Of a DNA stretch of 64,000 nt, positions 22,378 to 42,596 are shown piece after piece; the stretch's first letter is position 1, and each line of letters begins with the position of its first letter. A program made the translations under genes and the position numbers. Under the pieces are notes generated by a model, which saw only the letters and a list, made by a program, of their open reading frames with translations, was not told the DNA's origin and searched no databases. This DNA is from Paraspadella gotoi (Eukaryota; Chaetognatha): assembly GCA_051294375.1 (NCBI GenBank), contig CM119265.1:7077489-7141488 (forward strand), written 5' to 3'.

Positions 22378-24196
22378 TAATGACATGTTTGTATCGGCTC
22401 CCTTATGTAATATCGGTCAAAGTCGTAATACTTACGAGAAGTTTGATACGTTCGACGGGTTAGAGTTGAAGAGGTTACGAAAGTTTTAAAACGTTATCGA
22501 TCGATAACGAATTCTTTTCGTCGCTTTTCCCCTCAAATTCCCACATGTCGGGAATCCTTATTCATTCCGAAGTGTTTCGATCTTCCTTCGCTCCAGACGG
22601 GACGACGACACTACGTCGGCAACCTGGGGCCAAGCGAAAAATCAGCAAGGAAGAGGCCGTTGCTCAGTTGAAGCCATTCTGCAAAATCCTGGAAATCCAA
22701 GAGTTGGAGAAGCGCTACGACGTCTCGAAGAAGTTGGGTAGCGGGGCCAGCGGATGCGTCTGTCTGGCTACGGACAAAACAACGCAGGAGCAGGTCGCAA
22801 TCAAGATCATCACCATCGCGGACCAACCCCGCAAGGAGATGATCGTCAACGAGCTCAAGGTGCTCAGTCGCCACAAGTCGCACCCCAACTGCATCAACTT
22901 TTTAGGTTCGTCGGACGTAACGAATTTATATATGTGTTTTATTCGTTTACAACAATTAGTTGAAACAGTACATTCAAAAGGGCATACAGCATTACAGATA
23001 AACGCATAAATTGTACAGTTTACAATTCAACAAAATATAAATATTTAAATTAACAGAACGAAAAAAGAAAAAAAAAATGGAACATGGCAGATAAACTATT
23101 TTTTAATTAAACCAAAAAGATGTTTTTATACTAGTCAGTTTTCTTACTTAAATATATTAAAAAAATGGATTCTTCCTCGTTTAAAGAGGTTGGCGAATGA
23201 CGATTGTCAGCCTACCAGCATTTGGAATTGACGCAATTTGGTATTTATCTTATTTAAGGTTCTTATCTGGTGCCGGCCGACGACAACCCTGAAGATTTGG
23301 AGGAACTTTGGATCGTAATGGAATACATGGACGGCGGTGCGTTAACGGACGTCGTCACGGAGACGGTCATGAGAGAAGGGCAAATTGCCGCCGTCACCAA
23401 AGAGGTTTTGCTTGGTAGGTTCCATTCGGAAATAATTCTAAGCGGATCTCGAGCTAAATTGTGCTTTTGTTCTTCGGTTTCGACACGTGACTTTGATAAT
23501 TAATAGCCTAACCTTTAACCCTCTTTCTTTTCTGTTTGACAGCCCTCCAACACCTCCACGCCAACCACATCGTCCACCGAGACATCAAGAGCGATAACGT
23601 CCTGCTTGGAATGGACGGAACCGTCAAACTCACCGATTTCGGTTTCTGCTCACACTTTTCCCGCGACACGATGAGGAAGACGACTGTCGGGACCCCGTAC
23701 TGGATGAGTCCCGAAATCGTCAACAAAAAACCCTACAACGAAAAGGTCGACATCTGGTGAGCATCTGTCGCTGTTTTGGTTTAATTTCCTTCAGCGAATC
23801 CTCAATTTGGTCGTCATATCAGGTCGTTGGGAATCATGATAATCGAAATGGTGGACGGGGAGCCGCCCTACCTGGATCAAACGCCCCTTAAAGCTATATA
23901 TTTAATCGGTGAGGATGTCTTCTTTTCGTACGAGCGAAGACTGACAGTCTATTCAATTACGACCAACTCGCTCTATATCTTTTTTCCTGTTTTTAGCCAA
24001 CAACGGGAAGCCTGAGGTCAAGTCCAAGTCCTCCATGTCCGCCGAGCTCGTCGATTTTCTCGATCGCTGCATCCACGTCAACCCCGACCATCGCGCCACC
24101 GTCGACGAACTCCTGCAACATCCCTTCCTCCAGAAGGCCGAAAGGCTTAGTCGGTTGACGCCGCTCATTAGAGCCGCCAAGGATTGCCTCAAATGA
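19294..24196 (+). CDS. PAK: p21-activated kinase, group I type (CRIB + Ser/Thr kinase)
   Basis: Twelve exons join in phase into 690 residues: 19294-19407, 19587-19733, 20023-20156, 21251-21426, 21501-21590, 21711-21985, 22121-22292, 22597-22905, 23259-23414, 23543-23756, 23823-23908, 23997-24196. Residues 45-75 form a CRIB motif ([15 protein letters not shown], then FDGLPDSW), followed by an [12 protein letters not shown] segment like the group I autoinhibitory region. A Ser/Pro-rich linker spans about 85-370. The kinase domain has a Gly loop (LGSGASG, 416-422), Lys439 in [12 protein letters not shown] (536-543), DFG (556-558) and an activation segment [14 protein letters not shown]571 aligns with the activating Thr of PAK1. 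APE reads SPE. The family acts downstream of Rac/Cdc42 on the cytoskeleton and MAPK signalling. No canonical PIX- or NCK-binding motif was identified. Confidence 0.96.
20845..21195 (+). repeat. (TTTC)n/CT-rich microsatellite in PAK intron 3
   Basis: Long runs of TTTC repeats degrade into CT-rich sequence, lying about 55 nt before the exon 4 acceptor at 21250. The Phe/Ser/Leu-rich frames it creates are not coding. Confidence 0.95.
22329..22374 (+). repeat. (GA)n microsatellite in PAK intron 7
   Basis: About 20 uninterrupted GA units just downstream of the exon 7 donor at 22293. Confidence 0.95.
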
Positions 24197-25503
24197 AAAT
24201 GTTTTGGAGCATGGATGAAGGATGGTGGATGGCTTATTGGATGTTTGAGTCTGTTTGGTGACAGCCTTTCATGCAGCTAGAATGAGGAAGTTTTAGCCTT
24301 AAGGTACATGTGGACATTGCCTCCTGTTTAATATTTAAAGGATGAAAATTTTTTAGCATTTTTCCTTGATTTATTTTTCGGCTTATGCCTATTTCTAATT
24401 AAGAATCATTCACAAGATGAAAAAGAAAAGGCTAGATTTCCTCACCCTAACTGGGCTGTAATTAATTATTCCGTTCCTTAAAAACTAGAAAAATGTAAAA
24501 CTGAATTAGCTCTTTGTCTTACCCGTTTATATTCCGGCTCAAAATTCTATTAAGGAATTTAAAAAAAGGACCTATGTTTCTTTTAGTTATATTTTTTAAC
24601 GAGGCTCTTTATTCGAGGGGTGCCTTTTATTGGGTATGGCATTATTAACTTTACCGCAGCATTAGAAGCCATAGTTATAGATTGTCAAGTTTGTCCATTA
24701 CGATTTATTCAGACGCTTTGCGAAAACTGATTTTTATACATTTTGAATTTTTATGCGTTGCACAAGTTATACCGCTTCATAATAAATAGAAATAACTTGC
24801 AACTACAATGCAAAATTTAAACATTGTATCGAGCGAATTTTTTAATACTGGGCTTTTAATGGAATAATTATTTTAATTAACAGCATCAAAATGCGATTAT
24901 ATAACCATAACAGTATTAATGCTGTCAATTAAAATAAGGTCCATACCCATTACACACATACTTTTAAATTTAAAAATAATTTTTAATAAACTTATTTATG
25001 AATACTAATTTTAATATTCATCTTCAAAATTAGCTTTTGTGCAATGTTATAAGCAGTGAACAGTTTTAAACTCATATACGTAATATTGGGGTTTTGTGAA
25101 CATCGGTTCTTGCATTCCAGTTTATAAACTAGGAAAATCTCAAGTCAAATAGAATTCACTCCGTACTAATGCTTTTTTTTATTGTGTAATATTATTTTTC
25201 TTCGGCACTTCGAAGAATATTGATATTCATGTTGAAGCGTATTTTATTTTTGTTCAATTGTTTTTATATTGAAAAAGTTTAGTTGTAGTACAATTTTAAA
25301 AATTTTACAGTGATCATGTTGCAATAAATTTTGGTGTAGCTGGAGTATCGTCATTTTTTTTCTACATGTCAAAGTGTACTCAAACTTTAAGCTTCAATTT
25401 TAGCGGGTTTCTCATAGTACGTTACCAAACGGGCTTTTTAAGTGGATCATGAAAATAATTTATTAATCTTGAGAACACTGCATATGTCGCATTAGTGGCA
25501 AAA
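24197..25503. other. AT-rich convergent spacer between PAK and TSG
   Basis: PAK and the Twisted gastrulation gene end towards each other here, so the region contains two 3' UTRs. I see no coding exon and no repeat array. The TSG polyadenylation signal lies at its right edge. Confidence 0.5.
25459..25464 (-). terminator. Polyadenylation signal of Twisted gastrulation
   Basis: AATAAA on the minus strand, 40 nt beyond the TSG stop codon. Confidence 0.6.
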
Positions 25504-27239
25504 TCAAACCAACAAGGAATTGTCTTCCACCACATAGTCTGAGCCCCAACCCACGACTCCTTTCTCTCCTCCCGTTGACCTTTCGTCTTCCGTTCTCCCA
25601 CTCCCTTCAAGCGGCCCTTCCGTTGCGGCGACCGTTTGCGATAACCCCGCGGCGTTTTCACCCGACGCGCTTCCCGCTGTTTCGACGGAGGCCGCTTCCG
25701 CCGCCTCGGGCTCCAAGTTGGTCGCTGGCGAGACGTGTTCTTCGTCGTCCCAGTCTGGATCGACGTATTCGTAGTAAACGTAGTCTCCTTTCTCTCCCGT
25801 CTCTACCCAGGCCTCTCTCATCCCGCCGCCTTGCACCCACGTTCCCTGCGCCCCGTCCTCTTCTTTGGCGGCGCCGGCTTGGGTCGGTGACTCGGCGTCC
25901 TGAGTTTCGACGCCGGTATCGTAGTCGGGTTCGAAGGCTTCGACGGCGTCGTAAACTTCGTCCGTTGAAGGGTAGTCTGCGCCGTTGACGGGAAGATCCA
26001 TTTCGTCCGGCTTACAGAAAAGGGGATTTTTTAATTTTTTTTCGATCTATTACATTATATTTTTTTTCATCCACTTTCTTTCACAATTTATACCAAATCT
26101 ATATATATTATAGATGTACAATATACATGTATATATATCTATGAAGTTATAACGAATCTCATATTTCTGCGACTCTCATACGAGACGGTTGCCGAGTGAT
26201 TTCTCACCTCCGGACAGGCGAGACATTTGGATTCCTTCTTGCCGTACTCGAGGCACTTGCTGCCGACGCACTCGCAGCATCCGTCGTGGAACCAGCGATA
26301 CTTGGAGGCGCCGAAGGCCTTGCACGACTCCTTGCACTTATCAAGCGCCGTACATTGCGACATGTACATCACGGTGCAGTTTTCGAAGAGATATCCGTGG
26401 GTGTTCCCGGGTTGACCCGGAAAAGGAGAGTCTGTCAGGGCAAGGATCTTTTTCTAAATATCGATTGATTAATATATTGTCATAAAAGATAGATTACCGG
26501 TGGATTCCTGGAAGAGGTATACTCCATCGCCACGATTAGGATGATGCGTTCTTGGCAGAACCTCGTACGCTGGAAAAGTCTCCGAACTCCATCGCAGCAG
26601 AGGATCTTCGCCCTCCGTCAAAGCCTACGTAGGATGACCATTTTTTAGGATCAAACTAATAGATTCTTCCTTATGGATTTACGTTATTTGAACCTTTGAT
26701 TATTTATAATTAAATCTTTAAATGAGCGATTGATTAGTTTTATTGATTGATTAGTAGTTTGCTTTTCTCGTTCACCTCGAAAAGCTCCGGGATGGGATCC
26801 GAAATTTCTTCGACCGTGCTGAGGGACGAGAGGAGTTCATCGGTGATTTTTGGCGGTGGACACAATCCGACGCAACTGCAAAAAATTTCAAAGTTTGGGC
26901 GAAAAAAATAATTTACCATCCATCACTTGACACTGCACCTGCAGCATTGCTCGTAGAGATATTCCAAGCAGATGGTGCAGTTTTTGCAACACGCGCAGCT
27001 TGCTTTATCAATTGTGCAACCACAGGCTTTGGTCAACATACACTTGCTGACCCGGGAAGCGCAGACGTCTTCGTTGCAAGCCTGGAATAAAAAATATTTT
27101 CAGTTGGAAAAAAAATTTACTGACATTTCCGTTACGTTCGAAAGTTGATTTTTACCATTGTTGGATGAAAATATAAAGTTAAAATAAATAGAATCGTAGC
27201 GGCGGTGGACACCAACGATTTTATGGTCGCGTCTTCCAT
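25504..27239 (-). CDS. TWSG1: Twisted gastrulation (BMP-binding secreted protein) with acidic C-terminal extension
   Basis: Six minus-strand exons join in phase into 394 residues: 27239-27156, 27081-26939, 26875-26776, 26624-26498, 26431-26208 and 26010-25504. Residues 1-28 are a signal peptide. The N-terminal Cys-rich domain reads ACNEDVCASRVSKCML with CCKNCTICLEYLYEQCC. EEISDPIPELFEALTEGED matches the conserved linker. The C-terminal domain has CKESCKAFGASKYRWFH, CCECVG and a final CLACPE, the point where vertebrate proteins end. Exon 6 then adds 168 residues (227-394) rich in Asp, Glu, Gly and Tyr (for example YVYYEYVDPDWDDEE). Known role of the family: extracellular modulation of BMP-chordin complexes. 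The tail is joined by a phase-0 intron with acceptor TCTGTAAG; if that intron is not removed, the protein ends within a few codons after CPE. Confidence 0.94.
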
Positions 27240-29058
27240 CGTATTCAGTCGTGAAAAGGAATGGGAAAAGTGGCTCACGTTTTTTTTTTGGGTTAAAAGC
27301 CCAAAAGGTTGCGAATCGACTTTGAGGAAGCCAGTTTGTGAAAACAATGGAGTCGAAGTCGAAGAAACAAAAACAAGAAATTTCGGGAAAAACTTGAGAG
27401 GAAATAATAAAACGAGTGAGAAGGTGATTTTCACCCTCGCGCTCGTTGAATGGCTCACAAATACGCGATTCAAATTTATTTATTTTGACGACGCTAAAAA
27501 GACTTTCTCTTACGAGACGAAAATTTTTCTGCCCCTGGTTTCATTTTTTTTGGCAAAGCTTATCGCGACCCCCTGCCGATGATTCGCCACACGATGCCGT
27601 AAAACTTGATCGGCAGGTCTTGGGAAGATCGACACTACTACTGCATCTTTACCACTCCTTTTGTTCGAACTACCACTCCGTATCGCGGAGTTCACATTTC
27701 CAGTCTGAGATATCACATTCACAATTGTATCTAACGACGTTTTACTTTAGTTTCTTTCGCGACCTTCCGAGATTTTACTTTTTGACTGCCGTTTTGACTG
27801 CCGTCAGTACGTTCAAAAATTAAATTCTTAATTTTCAGCTCCAGGCAATTTCCATTATTTTCTGAAACGTTACGGTCACAGTCGTAAACTGATATTGTCG
27901 GCGGACAAAATGGCAAGTAATTGTAGGTTTCAAACTAATTATTCCGAACGATTCCTGACTCAATCCAGAATCATTAATATTTCAAAAGAATTTTAATTAG
28001 AGGTCTTTCTCTTCTCCCATTATAGACCATATCGGATAAATTACTTATAACTCACACCTGAGGGGGGGGGAAAGAAAAAAATCGTCTTTATATGTGAGTT
28101 GTATTTAAATTATTCGAGAGTTGTTAATAATCAAATTCTGATTAGTGTGGTTTAAAATTTAGATATGTAAAATTTTCATAGTCGAATTAATTAACTTTGA
28201 AGATGATAACTTTTTTCGTCACAAAAATGGTTTCGTATAAAATGTTAGACGTGGCGTTTCCGACGTAATTTAAAGAAATTAAAATAATGAAAATCCGATT
28301 AGTTAATATGGGCAATTAAGTAGGTGAATTCATTTCGTATTTAAAAAAAAAAATTAATTGGTCGTATGGGTTTAATAATTTTTGCAGTATTACGAGAAAA
28401 GATTTTGCGTATTTACAAAAATAAGTTTGGTTTACAAATCGTGTACTGGTTCTGTTGACTGCCTTGGCTTAGTTGAGCAGCAAAGAATAACTACTCCACA
28501 TAGTGGAACTGGTTATTACCTCAATTATATACACACAAAGGTTAAAAATAGAATGATCCCTTGGATAATAGCTTTGATGATTTATGAAGCCCCATAATTA
28601 CAGGTTTAGCACCGTTTAACAATACCATTCTTATTAACAACGATGTCAATGAACTATGATATAATGATTTCCAGCTACATTTAGAACGCCACACATAAGC
28701 TCGAAGATGAAAATCTATTTTGTAAAATCGAAACCGAAAAATGTAAAAGTGAAAAAAATTTCAAAAAATTATCATTTTAGTGAATTATGGACGATCAAAA
28801 ACGTAAATGATAACTTTTCATCTGTACAATTTTTTATATACAAATATTAAAATACAGTATCAAATCTAATTTCACCATAAGTGACTTATTAAGTAAAAAA
28901 CAAAGTAAATTCCTATAAATATCATTTTGAACGCATTTATCGAAGACAGGTCTGTTGCTGTTGAGGTACATAAACGATAGTCTGAAAGAAAACAATCGCA
29001 TAATTTGTGATAATATTATTAATATACGTGTATCAGCCATATTAATACGAGTATTACT
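27240..29058. other. Spacer between the cholinesterase 3' end and the TSG promoter
   Basis: AT-rich with no convincing coding exon. It holds a G-run (about 28060-28068) and a 6-9 base A-run. The part adjoining 27240 must contain the TSG promoter; no recognised motif is visible. Confidence 0.5.
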
Positions 29059-29070
29059 TTTATTTTTATT
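29059..29070 (-). terminator. Polyadenylation signals of the cholinesterase gene
   Basis: Two overlapping or adjacent AATAAA hexamers on the minus strand, 75-85 nt beyond the stop at 29145. Confidence 0.55.
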
Positions 29071-29144
29071 ATTGAATTTTCCTTTTAGCTTTTAGCTTAC
29101 AAAAAAAGAATGTGAAATCTTTAGAAGATGTCGCGGAAAACGGA

Positions 29145-37635
<8,491 letters not shown>

Positions 37636-39312
37636 TTCCAACGTTTTTTCTCGCTTTTTCTTCTTTATTTTTTTTTTCCAGCTCCTTTTTCCTACCTTTA
37701 ATTCCAAATTATTTTTTTCCCCGCCCTTCCCTCGACGTTCCCCTATTTTGTGATTTAACCCCTTTTTTTTTTAAAGTTTTTTTTTTCTTTTTTTTTTCTC
37801 TTTATCTATTCACCAAAGGATGGTTCATTGTCTCCCGCTCTCAAAGGTTTCGGTCCCAATCCTGGATTTTTTTTTTATGTCAGCCGCATTTTTTATTTTT
37901 CGAATTTTTTTTTTCCCACTTTTTTCTCTCTCTTTTTCTGGAGTCGGACGCCTTTCCCTTATTTTCGCGAACGAACTCTAATTGAGGCCACTCCGGTCGA
38001 GATGCGACGCGAAAAGGACGGCCGCGTATCCAGGGAACGTTTCCGTGTCATATTTACCGTAGTGTTGGGTTTGTTGACGTTCTCTGCAGGAAAAAAAAAA
38101 AAAAAATAATTAGTTTCTCATTCCTTATGTTGAATTCGAATTTGCGCTCTTATACTATAGCAACAAATATAGCACTCTCTCCCACTATCTCTTTCTAGTA
38201 TACAGACATTTAATTTGTTTTTTTCGAAAGTCAATGTATGTAAAAAATAGCTCTAGTTTTATGCATGTTTTCGCGTATGGCTTTTGTGTGGCCCTGGTTC
38301 CATTCCGCTTCCTATCTAAAAAAAAAAATCTCTTCGATCCTCGGGTGAAATATGGGATGGGTTTGCGTGGCGCTCCGCGTTGCGTGGCTCCCCGGACGCA
38401 GCGTAGCGTCACATTGCAAACGCGGGAATGGACATCGATTGTACCGCCGTTTGGACCGAGTTCTATTGAAGGCTCCTTTTAAGTTAGTCCTCGCCGTGAA
38501 TCAACCGATCGTTATTCCACGCGGAATGTGACGTCCCATTGGGCGAGACGAGACGAGATTGCATTACGCACACAGCTCACGAGTCGCCAGAAATCGCGAG
38601 AGCGAGAAAAAAAAGAATTAATAAAAAGCCTTCAATTTAATAGAAATTTTCTTAATGTTGCTTCTTTATCTTTATTGTGCAAAGAAGGGACCACCCATCC
38701 ACTGAAAGCGCAATATCCCCATAATTCATTAATTTTAATACGTTTTTTAATGTCGTCTTTAACAGTTGATTTTTTTTTCTAAAGTTGGTAAAAAGGGGAG
38801 TGCCTGGTACACTCGCTGTAAACAATCCTATTTAAAATTCCGAGTTGTCTTTAACTTCAAGACGCATTTTTTCCCCAACTGTTTCCTCATTTTTTTTTTT
38901 TCAAACTCGTCAAAGTAATGGAGCGGAAAAAAAATCTCTGGTCTTCAGTATAAAATATGCGATTCGCTCTAAGATCCTCTCTTTTCAAGCGAACGAATTA
39001 TGAGCCAGAAATCCGACAAAGATAAAAAAAAAAAAAAAACCGAGCCGGGTCCCAGTCTAGATGGAGTCACGCTTCGAGAGCACGGGGCGCGTCTCGGCGA
39101 CCATAGGGCGCGTTTCTGTGTGGGTCAAATCATTTCCTAATATTTCTTTCTTCAATTTGAAACGCGAAAATAATTGACGAGGCTTTCCCCCTCGGCCGAC
39201 AGCGGCTTCCGGCAAATTATGAGGATAATGAGGGAAATGAAAATGTTTAAAATTCTCGCGGATAATTGGGTCCTCGACTCTCGACTCACCGCAAACTCTT
39301 TAAGGTCACGAA

Positions 39313-39363
39313 GTTAATGGTTAATGGTTAATGGTTAATGGTTAATGGTTAATGGTTAATGGT
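39313..39363 (+). repeat. (TTAATGG)7 tandem heptamer
   Basis: Seven exact head-to-tail copies of TTAATGG in an otherwise non-repetitive stretch. Confidence 0.95.
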
Positions 39364-39604
39364 TGTCCGGAAGGAGAAAATACATTTTCAGGCCTTCGGG
39401 CGTCGGAGCATGCGAAGGATTTTTTTTGTGGGAAAACTAAACTCTATTAGAATAGTTAATATTTTTACTTTTATTTTTTTAAGCTTCGGATAATAGTTTT
39501 CAAACGAAAAAAATTATTATTAATTCATATCGCCAAAAAAGCGGTAGCTTTTCAAGAAGCGGCCTGTGCAAAGCCATATAAAATATGTCGCGCACAGAAT
39601 TAAT

Positions 39605-39660
39605 GAGAGAGAGAGAGAGAGAGAGCGGAGAGAGAGAGAGAGAGAGAGAGATAGAGAGAG

Positions 39661-39695
<35 letters not shown>

Positions 39696-39735
39696 TGAGA
39701 GAGAAAGGATAGAGGAGAAGAAAGAGAGATAGATA
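39605..39735 (+). repeat. (GA)n microsatellite
   Basis: GA repeats with a few interruptions (GCGG, TAGAG, CAGAG). Confidence 0.95.
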
Positions 39736-40144
39736 GCCAAATATGGAATAAGCAATACAGATTCGCGAGCCGAATTTCGTCGGCGGCACGGGCGGCGCGG
39801 CGTCGGCAGCCGCATTGGCAGTTTCGCCGACGTCCAATCAACGAGCGACTGCGAAGCGTGGGACCGAAGCGCCAAGAGACTTGAGAGGGGGGGCGTGAGG
39901 GGAACGCGAGTAGGAATTGGGAAATGGAAAAACGAAAAATGGACAAGCGCCGAACCCGGCATATGAGGGTATACGGCGCGACCTCATAGAGAAAAGAGAT
40001 GAAAGCTTGTATAAATAAATGATTATATAGCGAATGAAAAGGAATTCGAAATATAAAAAGGGTTGGCTGTAAATGAAAACGAAAATGAGTTCGAATCAAT
40101 GAAATATAAATAGAAAGGAAGCGAATTCAAAGACTCTTTTTTTT

Positions 40145-40272
40145 AATCTAAGTTCGAATGAACGCGAGAAAAACAAATTTCCCCATATTTCAACCCCCAT
40201 TCACACACACACACAAAGTGCTCCTTGCCTCCAACGCACTCGAAAGCGGGAGAGACGAGAGAGAGAGGAGAT

Positions 40273-40320
<48 letters not shown>

Positions 40321-40702
40321 ATGAATCTGCCGGGGATATACAGCTCTGATTGTGCTGTATATACAAACGATTGACGGTATTTAGGCCGCATTCGCTTTTA
40401 CGAAAGAAGCGACGTGATTTGATTGTCTCTGGGAGACAGTGTTTTTTTTGGGGGGGGGCCTTTGGCTTATTATTGAAAGTTGGGGGGTAAGGATAAAATG
40501 AGAAATGACCCTCTATCTCCCATTAATAATATATTTTCAGATTTAGATCAAAAACCAAAATTAATAAAAAAAAAAAAAGAAGAGAGATAATCTTAGTTTC
40601 GAATGAACGCGAGAAAAACAAATTTCCCCATATTTCAACCCCCATTCACAACACACACAAAAAATACGTCCCTTGCCTCACACGAACGCAACTCGAAACG
40701 GC

Positions 40703-40791
<89 letters not shown>

Positions 40792-41045
40792 ATCTGCCCG
40801 GGGATATAACGAGCTCTGATTTGCTGTATACGAGAAACGATTGACGGTATTTAGGCCGCATTCCGCTTTTTACGAAAAGACAGCGACGTGATTTATTGTC
40901 TCTGGGAGACAAGTGTTTTTTGGGGGGGGGGGCCTTGGCTTATTATTGAAAGTTGGGGGTAAGGATAAAATGAGAAATGACCTCTATCTCCCATTAATAA
41001 TAATATTTTCAGATTTAGATCAAAAACCAAAATTATAAAAAAAAA
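40145..41045 (+). repeat. Two tandem near-identical blocks of about 445 bp
   Basis: The segment starting AGTTCGAATGAACGCGAG near 40150 recurs from about 40597, including the poly-A/C stretch, a (GA)n run (40254-40320 and 40703-40790), GATTGACGGTATTTAGGCC, a G-run and CCTCTATCTCCCATTAATAAT. Differences are mostly one- or two-base indels in homopolymers plus a different GA length. Confidence 0.9.
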
Positions 41046-42571
41046 ATATATATATATAATAAAAATATAGAATTTGTAATATATGAGTGTATAGGTGCCC
41101 AACCGATTACCTTTCCCATTGTATAAAAAAAAATATTAAAAAAAGAAATAATTAAAAAGTAGGATAAAGAAAAAATGTAATTTTCATTAAAGTATTTTAA
41201 AATTATATTCGTGATATAATAGACCTTTAGACCTTTCCCCAGTATGTATCCCTGTCAGAACATACAATTCTACATGGTAGTCTTATCCCTATTGGTAAAA
41301 AAACATATATAACTTTGTGCCCCTCAAAAATTATCCATTCCCACCCCTTTCTGTCAGCCTCTTAGATATTATGATTTCATAATAACTTTCTAACAGAAAT
41401 GATGTGTGATAAAATTGGTACAACCAATATATATTAGAAAACTAGGACAGATTGTAATCTAACCTTGTGTTGTAAGATGCTCCTCTATTCCCAGAAGACA
41501 ACACTGACTTCCCCTTCCCAAATTAGTTATTAGATATAACGATAAGTAAAAAAAATTTAAGAAAAAAAAATATATATTTGATTAAATAATATAGATTAAA
41601 TACTAAATCCTTCATAAAATATAAAAATAGTAAATAGTGAAACAATATGTATTTGTCAAATTAATTAACAATAATTTAATGTTTGATTTACTTCATTCTC
41701 TAATTTTGTTGGATTTTTTTTTAACAGAAATGTCTCGACTCTATCGCTCGCCTCGTCGTCCAGGACTTCGCTCGTGGTAGGGCTTTGCCCGATTCGGCGG
41801 CCCGTGGTGGAGAGTTTTCGTCGGGTCTCGAACTCACAAACTTTGCGACGGAATTCTCGACTCCGAGAATCGGGCTGAAAAAGGTCGAAAGGCCGGAAGG
41901 TCACGTGATTTGCTCGTGTGATAACGCCAATGTGTCACGTGATTCGGGCAAGCGTCGCGTGATTTAGTCGATACGTCACGCGATTTTCTCAATGGGTCAC
42001 TTGATTCAGACAAAGGGTGAATCTATACACTGTATAGTGTATACTGTATAATGTATACTATAGTATACTATACAGTCTTGTAATTCAGTCCATGATGACA
42101 AGGGAGGGGAACTAACTCTTTAAGCTACTAGCTCTGGAAAGCTATTGAGAAGCCATGGCACAAGATATATTAGGTTAGATTAAAAAGAGAGGCCCTGATG
42201 TGGACGTGATTACTGAGGAAAGAAGGATGGATCTCTGTAAAGACTCACTGGTCAGTGACCGTCGCAAATAAATTGTGTATCGGCCAGAAGTCCACTCCCC
42301 ACTCCCCACTCCCTCACTCCCGTCCCCACTTCCTGCCCCCTCTGAATCGGTCTCGGGACGGGAAGGAAACTTTTATCGGTCGTGTGACTGGGAAACTAAG
42401 AAGTCTTTCGCCAGGATCTGCGTGGCCCGGATTGTGGGCCCGTAACTGCGGGCCACTGGGCCGGAGTTCTGTCTCGTCGTTCGTAATCGCGCGACGAACG
42501 CGTGTTTGTCCTTCGAATGGCACCTGCGAACCTTTATAAACAATTTACACCTGTTTTGCGCAGCGCTGAAG
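41046..42571 (+). repeat. Left copy of a 1.5-1.7 kb duplicated block ending at the assembly gap
   Basis: Nearly identical to 42597-44290, in the same order and orientation. It contains the TTGGTACAACCAAT end motif (41417), a CACGTGAT-type minisatellite (41895-42010) and a TATACT palindrome (42025-42075). It stops at the N gap shortly after GCGCAGCGCTGAAG. Confidence 0.9.
41895..42010 (+). repeat. 20-21 bp minisatellite carrying CACGTGAT-like cores
   Basis: Five cores (CACGTGAT, CACGTGAT, CGCGTGAT, CACGCGAT, CACTTGAT) begin near 41902, 41936, 41957, 41977 and 41998, the last four at 20-21 bp spacing within a shared unit. The array recurs at about 43598-43710 in the duplicated block. CACGTG is the core E-box of bHLH-Zip factors; whether it is used is unknown. 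Confidence 0.75.
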
Positions 42572-42596
42572 NNNNNNNNNNNNNNNNNNNNNNNNN
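42572..42596. other. Assembly gap (25 N)
   Basis: Twenty-five undetermined bases. The sequence to the right restarts with the same TATATA...GAATTTGTAATATATG sequence found at about 41045-41085 on the left. Confidence 1.

Larger units (their letters stand above)
37636..40140. other. Upstream region of the cholinesterase gene; T-rich then mixed
   Basis: 37640-37960 is T-rich and presumably the 5' UTR and promoter of the minus-strand cholinesterase. A GC-richer island at about 38330-38590 contains TGACGTCC and CCCATTGGG (CRE-like and CCAAT-like). (TTAATGG)7 occurs at 39313-39363 and a (GA)n array at 39605-39735. No coding exon is supported. Confidence 0.5.

Noticed and set aside
25575-25988. 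Arg/Pro-rich 137-aa frame on the plus strand
   Set aside because: Antisense to the TSG acidic final exon; Asp/Glu codons read backwards give Arg/Pro/Ser.
38330-38590. GC-rich island as an RNA gene or exon
   Set aside because: No tRNA, snRNA or 5S features and no open frame with splice support; kept only as a possible regulatory patch.
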